Virus record (IMG/VR): IMGVR_UViG_3300032223_002350
Coordinates: 1 to 62,505 of that record
DNA: 62,505 bases
Direction: 5' to 3' (one strand)
Source of the DNA: a virus
Shown: piece by piece, positions 1 to 5,896 of the stretch
Layout of the letters: each line of letters begins with the position of its first letter
How positions within the stretch are numbered: position 1 is the first letter of the stretch
Notes under the pieces: model-generated
Databases searched by the model: none
Told to the model about the DNA's origin: nothing
What the model saw: the letters and a program-made list of their open reading frames with translations, nothing else
Made by a program: the position numbers and the translations under genes

Positions 1-29
1 TGGATCTGTGTGTTCTGTGTAAATTTCAT
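1..29 (-). CDS. 5' end of a gene running off the window
   Basis: An ATG at 29-27 opens a frame (MKFTQNTQI...) that continues past the window edge. It lies about 25 nt downstream of an early-type promoter (54-78), the same spacing seen for neighbouring small genes. Only nine codons are visible, so no function can be given. Confidence 0.5.
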
Positions 30-53
30 AATCTTGATTTGTTTTTTAGTATG

Positions 54-78
54 TTATAAAAGTAAACAAAAAAGTTGA
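54..78 (-). promoter_or_regulatory. early/middle promoter candidate
   Basis: On the minus strand this reads TCAA, ten bases, then TACTTTTATAA. The same arrangement with exactly ten bases of spacing recurs before many genes here. A T-run (AACTTTTTTCTT) and an AAACAAATACCTGA box lie just upstream. It would drive the gene that leaves the window at 29. Confidence 0.6.
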
Positions 79-117
79 AAGAAAAAAGTTTTTTATCAGG
101 TATTTGTTTTTATAATG

Positions 118-151
118 TAAAGAGTAAAGCCTCCCCATATAGAGAAGGCTT
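118..151 (-). terminator. intrinsic terminator after the tRNA-like RNA
   Basis: The minus strand has a ten-base-pair hairpin (AAGCCTTCTC, five-base loop, GGGGAGGCTT, with G-T wobbles) followed by a T-rich tract (TTTACTCTTT). It would end the transcript carrying the tRNA-like sequence at 363-223, before the next promoter. Confidence 0.65.
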
Positions 152-222
152 GTAATATGTGCCAAATGATCGCAGGCGGGAATTCGACTTTGGACTTCAT
201 TTTGTACGTATACTTATTTTGT

Positions 223-363
223 TGTAGTCAGGCCAGGATTCGAACCTGTGCCAAGGGAGCGCTCCCCTATCAGTTACACAAGGTAATTACTCCTTGCTTT
301 ACCTACCGTGTAATGCTTTGTGGCCACTCTACATTACCAAAGGTCTCCTACGACCACCTGACC
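223..363 (-). ncRNA. tRNA-like structured RNA, about 140 nt, not a canonical tRNA
   Basis: The minus strand carries a textbook T-arm (ACAGG-TTCGAAT-CCTGG). It is followed by CCTGACT and ACA, and CCTGACT pairs with GGTCAGG at 363-357 as a seven-base-pair acceptor stem. Between these ends lie about 115 nt instead of the usual 45. They include a possible short D-arm (GGTC/GACC) just after the acceptor and a hairpin built on TTACAC/GTGTAA with an inner GGTAA/TTACC. The stretch just before the T-arm (GAGCGCTCCCTTGGCA) resembles the 5' half of an Ala(GGC) anticodon arm, but its 3' half is missing. It may be a rearranged or intron-bearing tRNA, a tRNA pseudogene, or a tRNA mimic. Confidence 0.4.
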
Positions 364-405
364 AATTTGAGAGTTCCACATACAAGTCACTCGCAACCTT
401 ATTCT

Positions 406-771
406 TTATGCTATCGTAATCTCCATATGAGCTTTGATATAATTGATGACATCCCCAAAACTCGAACCAGAGCATAATGTCAATCTCATTCCACCTACAT
501 CCTCTCCTGAACGATATGCTATGTATGCCTTAGCACTTGATGAATCCTCTGAGAAGATCAATTGTAGTAATGCGAGCGCTCTTGTCCAACCACTATTTGC
601 GCAATTAGGGTCGATATCAACATACATATTATCTTTTACATCTGTGATCTCTGAAGCGTAGGACTGGTTCATTCCATGTGCGGTTAGAAATGCAATGACC
701 TGTTCTCTAAGGTCATATGCCGTATATTCGTTCTTTGTCTTTGCTGATGTGCCAAATGTTATTGATTTCAT
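406..771 (-). CDS. hypothetical early phage protein, 121 aa
   Basis: A 121-residue soluble protein with no family I recognise. It opens MKSITFGTSAKTKNEY, and no membrane segment, signal peptide or metal-binding cluster is visible. The start lies 16 nt downstream of an early promoter (787-811). It is the first of a series of separately promoted small genes, an arrangement typical of phage early regions encoding host-takeover proteins; that role is inferred from context only. A tRNA-like RNA follows 43 nt after its stop. Confidence 0.75.
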   Translation of the reverse strand: MKSITFGTSAKTKNEYTAYDLREQVIAFLTAHGMNQSYASEITDVKDNMYVDIDPNCANSGWTRALALLQLIFSEDSSSAKAYIAYRSGEDVGGMRLTLCSGSSFGDVINYIKAHMEITIA

Positions 772-786
772 ATTGTTGTGTTGTTT

Positions 787-811
787 TTATAAAAGTAATG
801 AAAAAAATTGA
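787..811 (-). promoter_or_regulatory. early/middle promoter candidate
   Basis: Minus-strand TCAA-N10-TACTTTTATAA, preceded by AAACTTTTTTCTT and the AAACAAATACCTGA box. It lies 16 nt upstream of the ATG at 771. Confidence 0.65.
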
Positions 812-844
812 AAGAAAAAAGTTTATTTTCAGGTATTTGTTTTC

Positions 845-1072
845 TTAATATTCCATCGTGATCCTGATTGCTTCGATGGTCTGGAAATAATAGTCTGGAT
901 TGATAAGAGACCTTTTACCTTCGGCATCCATCACCTTACGTATCTCCTGTTCATTCTCGAGTATGTTCTCTGTCATCGCGAGTATCCTCTCTCGAAGTAT
1001 TCCCAGCTGGATAGGATCTAAGGAGTTGATCATCTTTGTAAGCGCCTGTTTGTTTGTCAGTGTCTTTGTCAT
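845..1072 (-). CDS. hypothetical small early protein, 75 aa
   Basis: A predicted all-helical, charged protein of 75 residues. It has no recognisable domain and no cysteine cluster. It has its own early promoter 25 nt upstream (1097-1118). Its stop overlaps the AT-rich spacer that carries the promoter of the following gene. Function unknown. Confidence 0.7.
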   Translation of the reverse strand: MTKTLTNKQALTKMINSLDPIQLGILRERILAMTENILENEQEIRKVMDAEGKRSLINPDYYFQTIEAIRITMEY

Positions 1073-1096
1073 AACCTTTAGTTGTTTAGTGTGAAG

Positions 1097-1118
1097 TAAA
1101 TATACAACATAAAATTGA
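1097..1118 (-). promoter_or_regulatory. early/middle promoter candidate
   Basis: Minus-strand TCAA, ten bases, TATATTTA. It lies 25 nt upstream of the ATG at 1072. The upstream AAACAAATA part of the conserved box is present, but the CCTGA part is changed. Confidence 0.55.
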
Positions 1119-1151
1119 AAGTGGGTAACTTTTTGTTGTATATTTGTTTTC

Positions 1152-1544
1152 TTACTTTAAAGTTAATATAAAGTCTCCCAGCAAATTACGATAGGTTATT
1201 TTATATATTGAGTTTGTTTTTATTATTTCAGATTTTTCTATATCTGAAATTTTAATAAATTCAAATCTTTTGCCTTTATGCCACTTTGGTTGTGTTATAT
1301 TTTCAAATTCAGACAATGAAATATTATTTATATCTGAAACTTCAATCGACGTATGCCATATTTTTCTATATCGTTCTTTAAATTCTAAAGTAAGAGGAGA
1401 TATAGCATACAATCCTACTTTATTTTTGTTGGTTTTATGGGTATATAATATATAATAATGACATACTGTAGTCAATTTCCCATCAATTTCTCTTTCAAAT
1501 AATATTTTAAAAATGTCGCCGATTTTGAATGTTTCCTGCATCAT
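1152..1544 (-). CDS. hypothetical protein, 130 aa, possible small beta-barrel
   Basis: The N-terminus (FKIGDIFKILFEREIDGK, then alternating beta-type residues) looks like a small SH3-like or KOW-like barrel, as is common in phage and Bacteroidota small proteins. The rest is rich in Lys and Ile. No catalytic motif is seen. A promoter lies 21 nt upstream (1565-1586). Function unknown. Confidence 0.65.
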   Translation of the reverse strand: MMQETFKIGDIFKILFEREIDGKLTTVCHYYILYTHKTNKNKVGLYAISPLTLEFKERYRKIWHTSIEVSDINNISLSEFENITQPKWHKGKRFEFIKISDIEKSEIIKTNSIYKITYRNLLGDFILTLK

Positions 1545-1564
1545 GCTGTTGTTGTTTGTTTAGA

Positions 1565-1586
1565 TAAATGTACTAAAAATTTTTGA
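1565..1586 (-). promoter_or_regulatory. early/middle promoter candidate
   Basis: Minus-strand TCAA-N10-TACATTTA, 21 nt upstream of the ATG at 1544. The upstream box reads AAACAAATACTTGA here. Confidence 0.6.
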
Positions 1587-1628
1587 CACTTGAAAGTTAT
1601 TTCTCAAGTATTTGTTTCCATGATGTCA

Positions 1629-1812
1629 GAAAACAAATATACGTTCAAAGTCTTTCTCGTGTCGAGTATTTCGTGTACTTTTATAATGCTGAAGCCGCAA
1701 GCTCATCGGGTCAGAAGTCACAAGCTTCTAATAGGGTATACTCCAACCTACGGGTAACCCTCGGACACCTCGATCCATAAGGAATCCCACACACGGAAGT
1801 ATGCAGGATTTC
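1629..1812 (-). ncRNA. structured RNA element, copy A
   Basis: This gene-free stretch is clearly related to 2165-2355. Both copies start 24 nt after the stop of the gene upstream. Reading the minus strand, the shared order is GAAATCCT.CATA, GTGTGTGGGATT, TATGGA.CG, CCGAGGG, AGGT.GGAGTATACC, a variable GC-richer middle, GTACA..AAAATA..CGACAC, and TATATTTGTTTT at the end. AATCC/GGATT can pair, and CCGA pairs with TTGG here and with TCGG in copy B, a compatible change. No coding frame is shared. The strand is inferred from the genes around it. The two may be small RNAs or 3'-UTR elements. Confidence 0.5.
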
Positions 1813-1835
1813 ACATATATGAAACGTCTTATATA

Positions 1836-2075
1836 TTACTTTTCTTCCATATACATTGCCATATCGTCCTCATCGGCATAGAATATCTCGGCCAACATAT
1901 AACGGAGATCTTCATCTGTGCCTGTAAATTGAACCACCGGATTTCCCCCACCTGGTCCGTGCCAATTTAAAACGTTTAGTAATATGTTTCTCTTTTCCAA
2001 AAGACCCCAGAACCTCTGATCTTCTTTTTCGCTGTCTGTGAATGGAATGCAATCCATCTTGATCGTTTTTTTCAT
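1836..2075 (-). CDS. hypothetical small early protein, 79 aa
   Basis: An acidic 79-residue protein ending in EDDMAMYMEEK. It has no recognised domain; a Gly-rich turn (WHGPGGGNP) sits mid-protein. Its promoter is at 2097-2121, 22 nt upstream, and structured RNA copy A follows 24 nt after the stop. Function unknown. Confidence 0.7.
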   Translation of the reverse strand: MKKTIKMDCIPFTDSEKEDQRFWGLLEKRNILLNVLNWHGPGGGNPVVQFTGTDEDLRYMLAEIFYADEDDMAMYMEEK

Positions 2076-2096
2076 TGTGTATTGTTGTTTGGTATG

Positions 2097-2121
2097 TTAT
2101 AAATGTACTGAATTCTTTTGA
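2097..2121 (-). promoter_or_regulatory. early/middle promoter candidate
   Basis: Minus-strand TCAA-N10-TACATTTATAA, 22 nt upstream of the ATG at 2075, with an upstream T-run and an AAACAAATACCTGA box. Confidence 0.65.
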
Positions 2122-2164
2122 CTTAAAAAAACTTTTTGTCAGGTATTTGTTTTCTTAATGTATA

Positions 2165-2355
2165 AAAACAAATATATATCCAATTGCTTTCGAGTGTCGT
2201 TTATTTTATGTACATTTACTAAGTATCAAGCATCGCACGCCAGCGGCCACTGAAGGGACGGTCTGAGGAACGGGAGGTATACTCCGACCTGCGAGATGCC
2301 CTCGGTGATCACGGTCCATAAAAAATCCCACACACTGAATGATATGTAGGATTTC
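2165..2355 (-). ncRNA. structured RNA element, copy B
   Basis: Partner of 1629-1812. Its conserved blocks include GGAGTATACC, CCGAGGG, TATGGACCG and GTGTGTGGGATT. The middle is more GC-rich and diverged (GGCCGCTGGCG region). It begins 24 nt after the stop of 2379-2612 and ends just before the promoter spacer of 1836-2075. The repeated placement argues for a functional element and not leftover spacer. Confidence 0.5.
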
Positions 2356-2378
2356 TCTTATATGAATTTCCTTATATA

Positions 2379-2612
2379 TTAAATCAACTCCATATCAGTT
2401 TCGCATGCGGATAATTTTCCATATAGATAATCTAGATCCGTCAACCAGCAATGTATGCCATCCTCATTCTGGCTAGAATATCCAGTTATCGTAGTTGTTT
2501 TTCCAACGTATTCATTGAAATAATCATACGTATACCCGTCATCTTCGATTAAATCTTTATGTGTGTTTTTTGTGATGATGACCTTGTCGCCAATTTTGAA
2601 TTTCATTTCCAT
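2379..2612 (-). CDS. small barrel-like early protein, 77 aa
   Basis: The N-terminus (MKFKIGDKVIITKNTH) has the pattern of an SH3/KOW-type barrel of unknown role. The -7 box of the only nearby promoter ends 2 nt before this ATG. The second Met (2606) may therefore be the true start, or the transcript may be leaderless. Structured RNA copy B follows the stop. Confidence 0.65.
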   Translation of the reverse strand: MEMKFKIGDKVIITKNTHKDLIEDDGYTYDYFNEYVGKTTTITGYSSQNEDGIHCWLTDLDYLYGKLSACETDMELI

Positions 2613-2613
2613 G

Positions 2614-2638
2614 TTATAAATTTACACGATTCTTGTGA
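2614..2638 (-). promoter_or_regulatory. early/middle promoter candidate abutting a start codon
   Basis: Minus-strand TCAC, ten bases, TAAATTTATAA, then the ATG at 2612 after one further base. The spacing matches the other promoters. The lack of room for a leader suggests leaderless expression or use of the Met at 2606. Confidence 0.5.
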
Positions 2639-2687
2639 TATAAAAAAGCTTTTCTTCAGGTATTTGTTTTCTTAATCTGTAATCATA

Positions 2688-2825
2688 TCATATTCGCATA
2701 TCATCAAATATAGTATCTCCTAATGTATATATGATATCCATTGCTGAATCGAATCCGTAATTTAATTCTCTTCTTACTTCTAAACAACCCTGGGCTTGTA
2801 GTTCACTATTAAGTAATATACTCAT
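2688..2825 (-). CDS. hypothetical small protein, about 45 aa
   Basis: The frame MSILLNSELQAQGCLEVRR... is plausible coding sequence. The same frame is open back to an ATG at 2924, but that extension would translate the ATACCTTTTTTGTTTT repeats at 2843-2895 as KQKRYP/ETKKVL/KLKKVF, so I prefer the inner start. No family recognised; the gene itself is uncertain. Confidence 0.35.
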   Translation of the reverse strand: MSILLNSELQAQGCLEVRRELNYGFDSAMDIIYTLGDTIFDDMRI

Positions 2826-2842
2826 AATAGGATGATGTAAAA

Positions 2843-2895
2843 ATACCTTTTTCAATTTTAATACCTTTTTTGTTTCTGGATACCTTTTTTGTTTT
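2843..2895 (-). repeat. short repeats ATACCTTTTTTGTTTT
   Basis: Three near-identical 16-base copies start at 2843, 2861 and 2880 (steps of 18 and 19 bases). Two further copies lie at 3050-3065 and 3338-3353. On the gene strand they read AAAACAAAAAAGGTAT. They may be protein-binding sites or decayed promoter-upstream sequence. Confidence 0.5.
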
Positions 2896-2925
2896 AAAAG
2901 CCAGATATTTATAGATGATACCACT

Positions 2926-3099
2926 GTTCAACCAGTATTGTTAGTATTTCCAATTGGCGCAGCGTAGTCCTTAGTAAACCGAGCTAGTCTCATTCTGAAA
3001 CGGATCAATAAGAAAGAAGCAAGACAGTTACACGTATCACTTGAATAAAATACCTTTTTTGATTTGCAGGGGTCTAGTCAGTGCCTGTTAAATTTTTTT
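2926..3099. other. gene-free interval
   Basis: I see no coding frame with a credible start. The stretch is less AT-rich than its flanks and contains one repeat copy (3050-3065). Like the two structured RNA copies, it lies directly after a small early gene (3100-3306), but it has no clear sequence match to them. Confidence 0.3.
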
Positions 3100-3306
3100 T
3101 TATTGTGATGTCAGTAATGTTAAAAGCATCCACCATAACCAAATAGAAATGCAAATGAATACTGGAACTGCAATGCGTGTTGGTTTTAAATCGTTAGGAT
3201 CACCATACCCGTTCTTTAGCTCGATGTACATTTTTATTACTACTGGTGTTAATACTGTTACTGCGATAGCTACGGCAGCCGTGATTATTATTAATAGTAC
3301 TTTCAT
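3100..3306 (-). CDS. small two-helix membrane protein, 68 aa
   Basis: There are two hydrophobic segments, at residues 3-25 (LLIIITAAVAIAVTVLTPVV) and about 46-66 (IAVPVFICISIWLWWMLLTL). A short polar loop (ELKNGYGDPNDLKPTR) separates them. It would sit in the inner membrane. The role is unknown; small phage membrane proteins of this kind include lysis and superinfection-exclusion factors. The -7 box of its promoter ends one base before the ATG. Confidence 0.65.
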   Translation of the reverse strand: MKVLLIIITAAVAIAVTVLTPVVIKMYIELKNGYGDPNDLKPTRIAVPVFICISIWLWWMLLTLLTSQ

Positions 3307-3307
3307 A

Positions 3308-3332
3308 TTATAAATGTAATGAAAATAGTTGA
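3308..3332 (-). promoter_or_regulatory. early/middle promoter candidate abutting a start codon
   Basis: Minus-strand TCAA-N10-TACATTTATAA, then the ATG of the 68-aa membrane protein one base later. Confidence 0.55.
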
Positions 3333-3353
3333 GAAAATACCTTTTTTGTTTTG

Positions 3354-3970
3354 TGTGATGGTATATGTCTGGTACTTCGGAGTTAGATTTTTCCCTGGAA
3401 GTATCTCTCTCTTACCGCGTTCAACTTCATAACTTACTAGGCTCTCTTACTTTTCCACTCTTATACCTGATTATCTGGCCCGTGTATATTGACCATCTCC
3501 AATACCACAAGTTTCTTTTCTTTACTGCCCTTTTATTGTGTCTACTATTCTCTTCATATATAATTAGCGCTATGCAATGATTCTAGATCGAGCAGTCTAA
3601 TGCGCGGGTCGCGAAGCATCCAGTATTCTGATTTTATATAATATATATTTAGGTGTGTTAACGTTAATCCTAGTCTATTATTCAGTGCCCATATACTAAT
3701 AGAGCGCGCAGCTTGAGTATCCTGTTGTAATATCTATTTGTTTCATGCTGGGTTTATTCTATAGTGCGCGGCTAGAGCGATTGTTGTTTGTCTCGGCTTA
3801 ATGTTATTAGTGGTATTATTTTTGAACTCATTGTTGTCATTAGGTATTTCTCTATCTCTTTATTACTATCAAGATATCTCATTGTTAATAGTGTGGGTGT
3901 TACTTGTGCTATTATCGATATTATTTCTATTGGTTTCATTGAGCTAAAAGTATGCCTTTTTATTGATCTA
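3354..3970. other. gene-free interval of about 620 bp
   Basis: Frames exist on both strands (for example 3365-3580 plus), but none has gene-like composition, a promoter in the right place, or a family resemblance. Three short GC-rich islands stand out in AT-rich DNA, near 3588-3615 (GATCGAGCAG...GCGCGGG), 3700-3720 (AGAGCGCGCAGC) and 3762-3782 (GTGCGCGGCTAGAGCG). I cannot fold them into a known RNA by eye. Confidence 0.3.
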
Positions 3971-4008
3971 TAAAAGAAAAAGTGCAAAGTCTTAATGAAA
4001 TTGCACTT
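3971..4008 (-). terminator. intrinsic terminator
   Basis: On the minus strand AAGTGCAA, a 13-base loop, and TTGCACTT are followed by TTTCTTTTA. It closes the operon that ends with the 45-aa membrane protein, whose stop codon overlaps the first stem arm. Confidence 0.75.
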
Positions 4009-4144
4009 AATATTTGGTGTACTGTACGTTAGTTTCTGGAGCTATATCTTCATATTCTATTGATGATTCTCTTCGTTTTAAGCGATATCGATAGAATAGA
4101 AATAATACAAAAATAAATAGAATAATTAATCCAATCATTAGCAT
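4007..4144 (-). CDS. small single-span membrane protein, 45 aa
   Basis: Translates as MLMIGLIILFIFVLFLFYRYR followed by a basic, then acidic tail ending QYTKY. One transmembrane helix (residues 2-18) with a positive cytoplasmic flank is clear. It is the last gene before the terminator at 3971-4008 and 6 nt after the stop of 4151-4345. Function unknown. Confidence 0.6.
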   Translation of the reverse strand: MLMIGLIILFIFVLFLFYRYRLKRRESSIEYEDIAPETNVQYTKY

Positions 4145-4150
4145 AAAATA

Positions 4151-4345
4151 TTAATCTTCTGATTCGTATGATTCTTTTATTGATTGTACATAAAATTCCA
4201 TTGCTTGATCTGTACTTGACGATTGTGGTTTCTTACCTATTGTTTGATTAAGGCACTCTGTATATCCAAGAGATCTGCCATATTCTAATGCGTCTTTTAT
4301 TTCTTCTAAGACGTCTTCAAGAGTAACTACTATTAATTCTTCCAT
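4151..4345 (-). CDS. hypothetical acidic protein, 64 aa
   Basis: A short acidic helical protein (N-terminus MEELIVVTLEDVLEEIKDALEY). No motif recognised. It belongs to a tight run of small genes from 4796 down to 4007 that share one promoter (4823-4844) and one terminator. Confidence 0.65.
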   Translation of the reverse strand: MEELIVVTLEDVLEEIKDALEYGRSLGYTECLNQTIGKKPQSSSTDQAMEFYVQSIKESYESED

Positions 4346-4360
4346 GTGTGATGTTTGGTT

Positions 4361-4546
4361 TTATTCTTCATCATGTAATACAAGACCGGATGACATATTA
4401 CCACCTTGCTCAGAAAGATTAGTATGTCCTTTTTCAATTAGCTCTAACATCTTCTTTTTAATCTCTTTTATTGATGTTCCATATTGCTTTAGCTGATCTT
4501 GTTCATCTAGGCTTAATCCCTTCATGCTTTCTTTAACGTATGACAT
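4361..4546 (-). CDS. hypothetical helical protein, 61 aa
   Basis: A charged, probably coiled-coil protein (KGLSLDEQDQLKQYGTSIKE... KKMLELIEKG). It has no recognised domain and lies second in the 4796-4007 operon. Function unknown. Confidence 0.65.
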   Translation of the reverse strand: MSYVKESMKGLSLDEQDQLKQYGTSIKEIKKKMLELIEKGHTNLSEQGGNMSSGLVLHDEE

Positions 4547-4559
4547 TGCAGTATTATTT

Positions 4560-4796
4560 TTAATAAATATCTGATAGAGGAGAAGATTTCAACCTATCTA
4601 TTTCTTGTGCTAATTTAGGATCTCGTATGACTTGTATTGATGATACCTCTTCACTCTCTTTGCCCTCTGTGACTATTAAACCTACAAATTTTTTGGTTTC
4701 TGAGTGGTTAACGCATGTGTCTTTATATCCAAGTTGAACTCTTTTGGGATGAATGACTGTGTTGCAAATTTTACAATAATGATTTAATTCTTCCAT
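4560..4796 (-). CDS. small zinc-ribbon-like protein, 78 aa
   Basis: The N-terminal half has CKIC (residues 8-11) and a later CVNH. With nearby histidines these could bind one zinc ion. The rest is acidic and lacks a known domain. It is the first gene of a four-gene operon behind the promoter at 4823-4844 (27 nt upstream). Confidence 0.65.
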   Translation of the reverse strand: MEELNHYCKICNTVIHPKRVQLGYKDTCVNHSETKKFVGLIVTEGKESEEVSSIQVIRDPKLAQEIDRLKSSPLSDIY

Positions 4797-4822
4797 TGAT
4801 CTATAACTATTTGTTTATATAG

Positions 4823-4844
4823 TAAATGTAAACTTTATTTTTGA
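4823..4844 (-). promoter_or_regulatory. early/middle promoter candidate
   Basis: Minus-strand TCAA-N10-TACATTTA, 27 nt upstream of the ATG at 4796. It lies inside the stretch just after the small gene 4856-4975. Confidence 0.6.
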
Positions 4845-4855
4845 TAAGATAAAAA

Positions 4856-4975
4856 CTATCTCTTGCGTTCCTCTTGCTTAGTCCAATATCTTGCCATTTT
4901 ATTATTCTTTTTCTTTAATGATAAAATTATAAGTGTGGCAAAAAATAGTATGTAAACGTAATAATTCAATAACAT
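4856..4975 (-). CDS. small membrane protein, 39 aa
   Basis: Frame MLLNYYVYILFFATLIILSLKKKNNK...: a single membrane helix (residues 4-19) and a strongly basic cytoplasmic tail (EERKR end). It starts 5 nt after the stop of the holin-like gene 4980-5300, so it is probably co-translated with it. It could be a lysis accessory protein; that is context only. Confidence 0.5.
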   Translation of the reverse strand: MLLNYYVYILFFATLIILSLKKKNNKMARYWTKQEERKR

Positions 4976-4979
4976 AATT

Positions 4980-5300
4980 TTATTTTCTTTCAGCAATCAT
5001 GAAATTTAATATAGTCTTTTGTAACTCATTTAAGGCTTGAGTATTATCCTGTATTAATTTCGACATTCTATCTCTTTCTTCTATAAGTAAATCGTTCATT
5101 TCTTGTTGAACTCGATCTATTCTTTCTTCCAGCATCTCATTTCTTTCTACCAATTTCTGATATTGCTGAAATGCTACATAAGCCAATACAACCGTAATTA
5201 CACCTAGAATTCCATATTGAAGGACATAATTTTGTATTCCTTCTGTATTAGTTGGTACTAGAGAATTAGAAGGAAGAGAGTCTAATAAAAATCTAAGCAT
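4980..5300 (-). CDS. holin-like protein (BhlA/UviB type), 106 aa
   Basis: An N-terminal polar stretch is followed by one membrane helix (about residues 30-45, YGILGVITVVLAYVAFQQY). A long charged coiled coil with heptad pattern follows (LVERNEMLEERIDRVQQEM and onward). This one-helix-plus-coil layout matches the BhlA/UviB group of holin-like and bacteriocin-release proteins. Small membrane genes on both sides (4856-4975, 5334-5483) fit a lysis cluster. Many membrane-anchored coiled coils look alike, so the holin role is an inference. A late-type ATATTTATT box lies upstream. Confidence 0.5.
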   Translation of the reverse strand: MLRFLLDSLPSNSLVPTNTEGIQNYVLQYGILGVITVVLAYVAFQQYQKLVERNEMLEERIDRVQQEMNDLLIEERDRMSKLIQDNTQALNELQKTILNFMIAERK

Positions 5301-5320
5301 TTGGTGAAATATTTACTATC

Positions 5321-5329
5321 AATAAATAT
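5321..5329 (-). promoter_or_regulatory. late promoter motif
   Basis: Minus-strand ATATTTATT, 21 nt upstream of the holin-like ATG. The same ATATTTATWA box lies before most virion genes in this window. Confidence 0.5.
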
Positions 5330-5333
5330 CGGA

Positions 5334-5483
5334 CTATTTACTTGATTTATAATATTCTATTAATCCTTTAGTATAAATTTTTAAATTTCCTATCTTTAAA
5401 TCTATTCCATTAAAAGTTAGATAGAATGTAAATAAGATAAATGATATTATCCTAATGACGTTTAACTTATTGATCTTTTTCAT
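5334..5483 (-). CDS. small membrane protein, 49 aa
   Basis: Frame MKKINKLNVIRIISFILFTF... has a basic N-terminus and one hydrophobic helix (residues 9-24), which could be a signal anchor. Its ATG overlaps the stop of the repeat protein 5480-5677 (ATGA), a sign of coupled translation that supports both genes. Confidence 0.55.
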   Translation of the reverse strand: MKKINKLNVIRIISFILFTFYLTFNGIDLKIGNLKIYTKGLIEYYKSSK

Positions 5484-5677
5484 AATTTTGTATTTTGGAG
5501 CTGTGAACTGAGCTGTGAATAGAGCTGCCTGTTGAGCTGTGAATTGAGCTGTGAATAGAGCTGTGAATCGAGCTGTGAATAGAGCTGCCTGTTGAGCTGT
5601 GAATTGAGCTGCCAGTAGAGCTGTGAATAGAGCTGTGAATCGAGCTGCCTGTTGAGCTGTGAACTTATTTGTTTCAT
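5480..5677 (-). CDS. QLxx tetrapeptide-repeat microprotein, 65 aa
   Basis: After a short MKQIS lead, almost the whole protein is a four-residue repeat: QL followed by NR, DS, YS, NS or similar, about 14 copies. The DNA is a 12-bp repeat (GAGCTGTGAATM on the plus strand). A second member is at 5897-6100. An ATGA overlap with 5334-5483 supports translation. Repeats of the form xxQV/xxQL are, from memory, found inside many bacterial DUF6745 proteins, and a DUF6745-type gene lies just upstream (6152-7174), so this may be a split-off repeat module. Structure and function unknown. Confidence 0.6.
   Translation of the reverse strand: MKQISSQLNRQLDSQLYSQLYWQLNSQLNRQLYSQLDSQLYSQLNSQLNRQLYSQLSSQLQNTKL
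5498..5664 (-). repeat. 12-bp coding tandem repeat
   Basis: Units of the form GAGCTGTGAAYN or GAGCTGCCTGTT are repeated about 14 times in phase with the reading frame of 5480-5677. The regular 12-base period makes slippage-driven length change likely. Confidence 0.8.
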
Positions 5678-5679
5678 AT

Positions 5680-5880
5680 TTACTTACGGTCTTTATACCA
5701 TGGATTTACTTTACTATTCTTCTGTATTCTTGATCCTACTTTGTATAAAAAAGACCAACTATTAAATTCAATCTGTGATTCTGGATAACACGTTTTAAAA
5801 CTTGGGTGCTTATCGATGATATTATCTCCTTTTGTGGAGATTCCAAATATAATATGTTTTATAATACTCATAACTTTCAT
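5680..5880 (-). CDS. hypothetical protein between the two repeat genes, 66 aa
   Basis: A basic 66-residue protein (opens MKVMSIIKHIIFGISTKGD, closes NPWYKDRK) without the QLxx repeat. The MKVM start and upstream AACTTTCAT...sequence match those of 5897-6100, suggesting that leader regions were duplicated. It stops 2 nt before the ATG of 5480-5677. Function unknown. Confidence 0.6.
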   Translation of the reverse strand: MKVMSIIKHIIFGISTKGDNIIDKHPSFKTCYPESQIEFNSWSFLYKVGSRIQKNSKVNPWYKDRK

Positions 5881-5896
5881 TTTTTTAATTAATAAA

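Noticed and set aside
223-363. Ordinary tRNA gene
   Set aside because: The T-arm and acceptor stem are right, but the distance between the acceptor halves is about 60 nt too long and no complete anticodon arm precedes the T-arm.
157-477. 106-aa plus-strand frame over the tRNA-like region
   Set aside because: It is the complement of a structured RNA and has no start context; all accepted genes here are on the minus strand.
3365-3580. 71-aa plus-strand frame with hydrophobic C-terminus
   Set aside because: It is the only candidate gene on the plus strand here, with no promoter of the usual type and no family resemblance; more likely chance in AT-rich DNA.
3772-3987. 71-aa minus-strand frame
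   Set aside because: Its start lies inside the hairpin of the terminator at 3971-4008 and the overlapping plus frame is equally open; no gene-like features.
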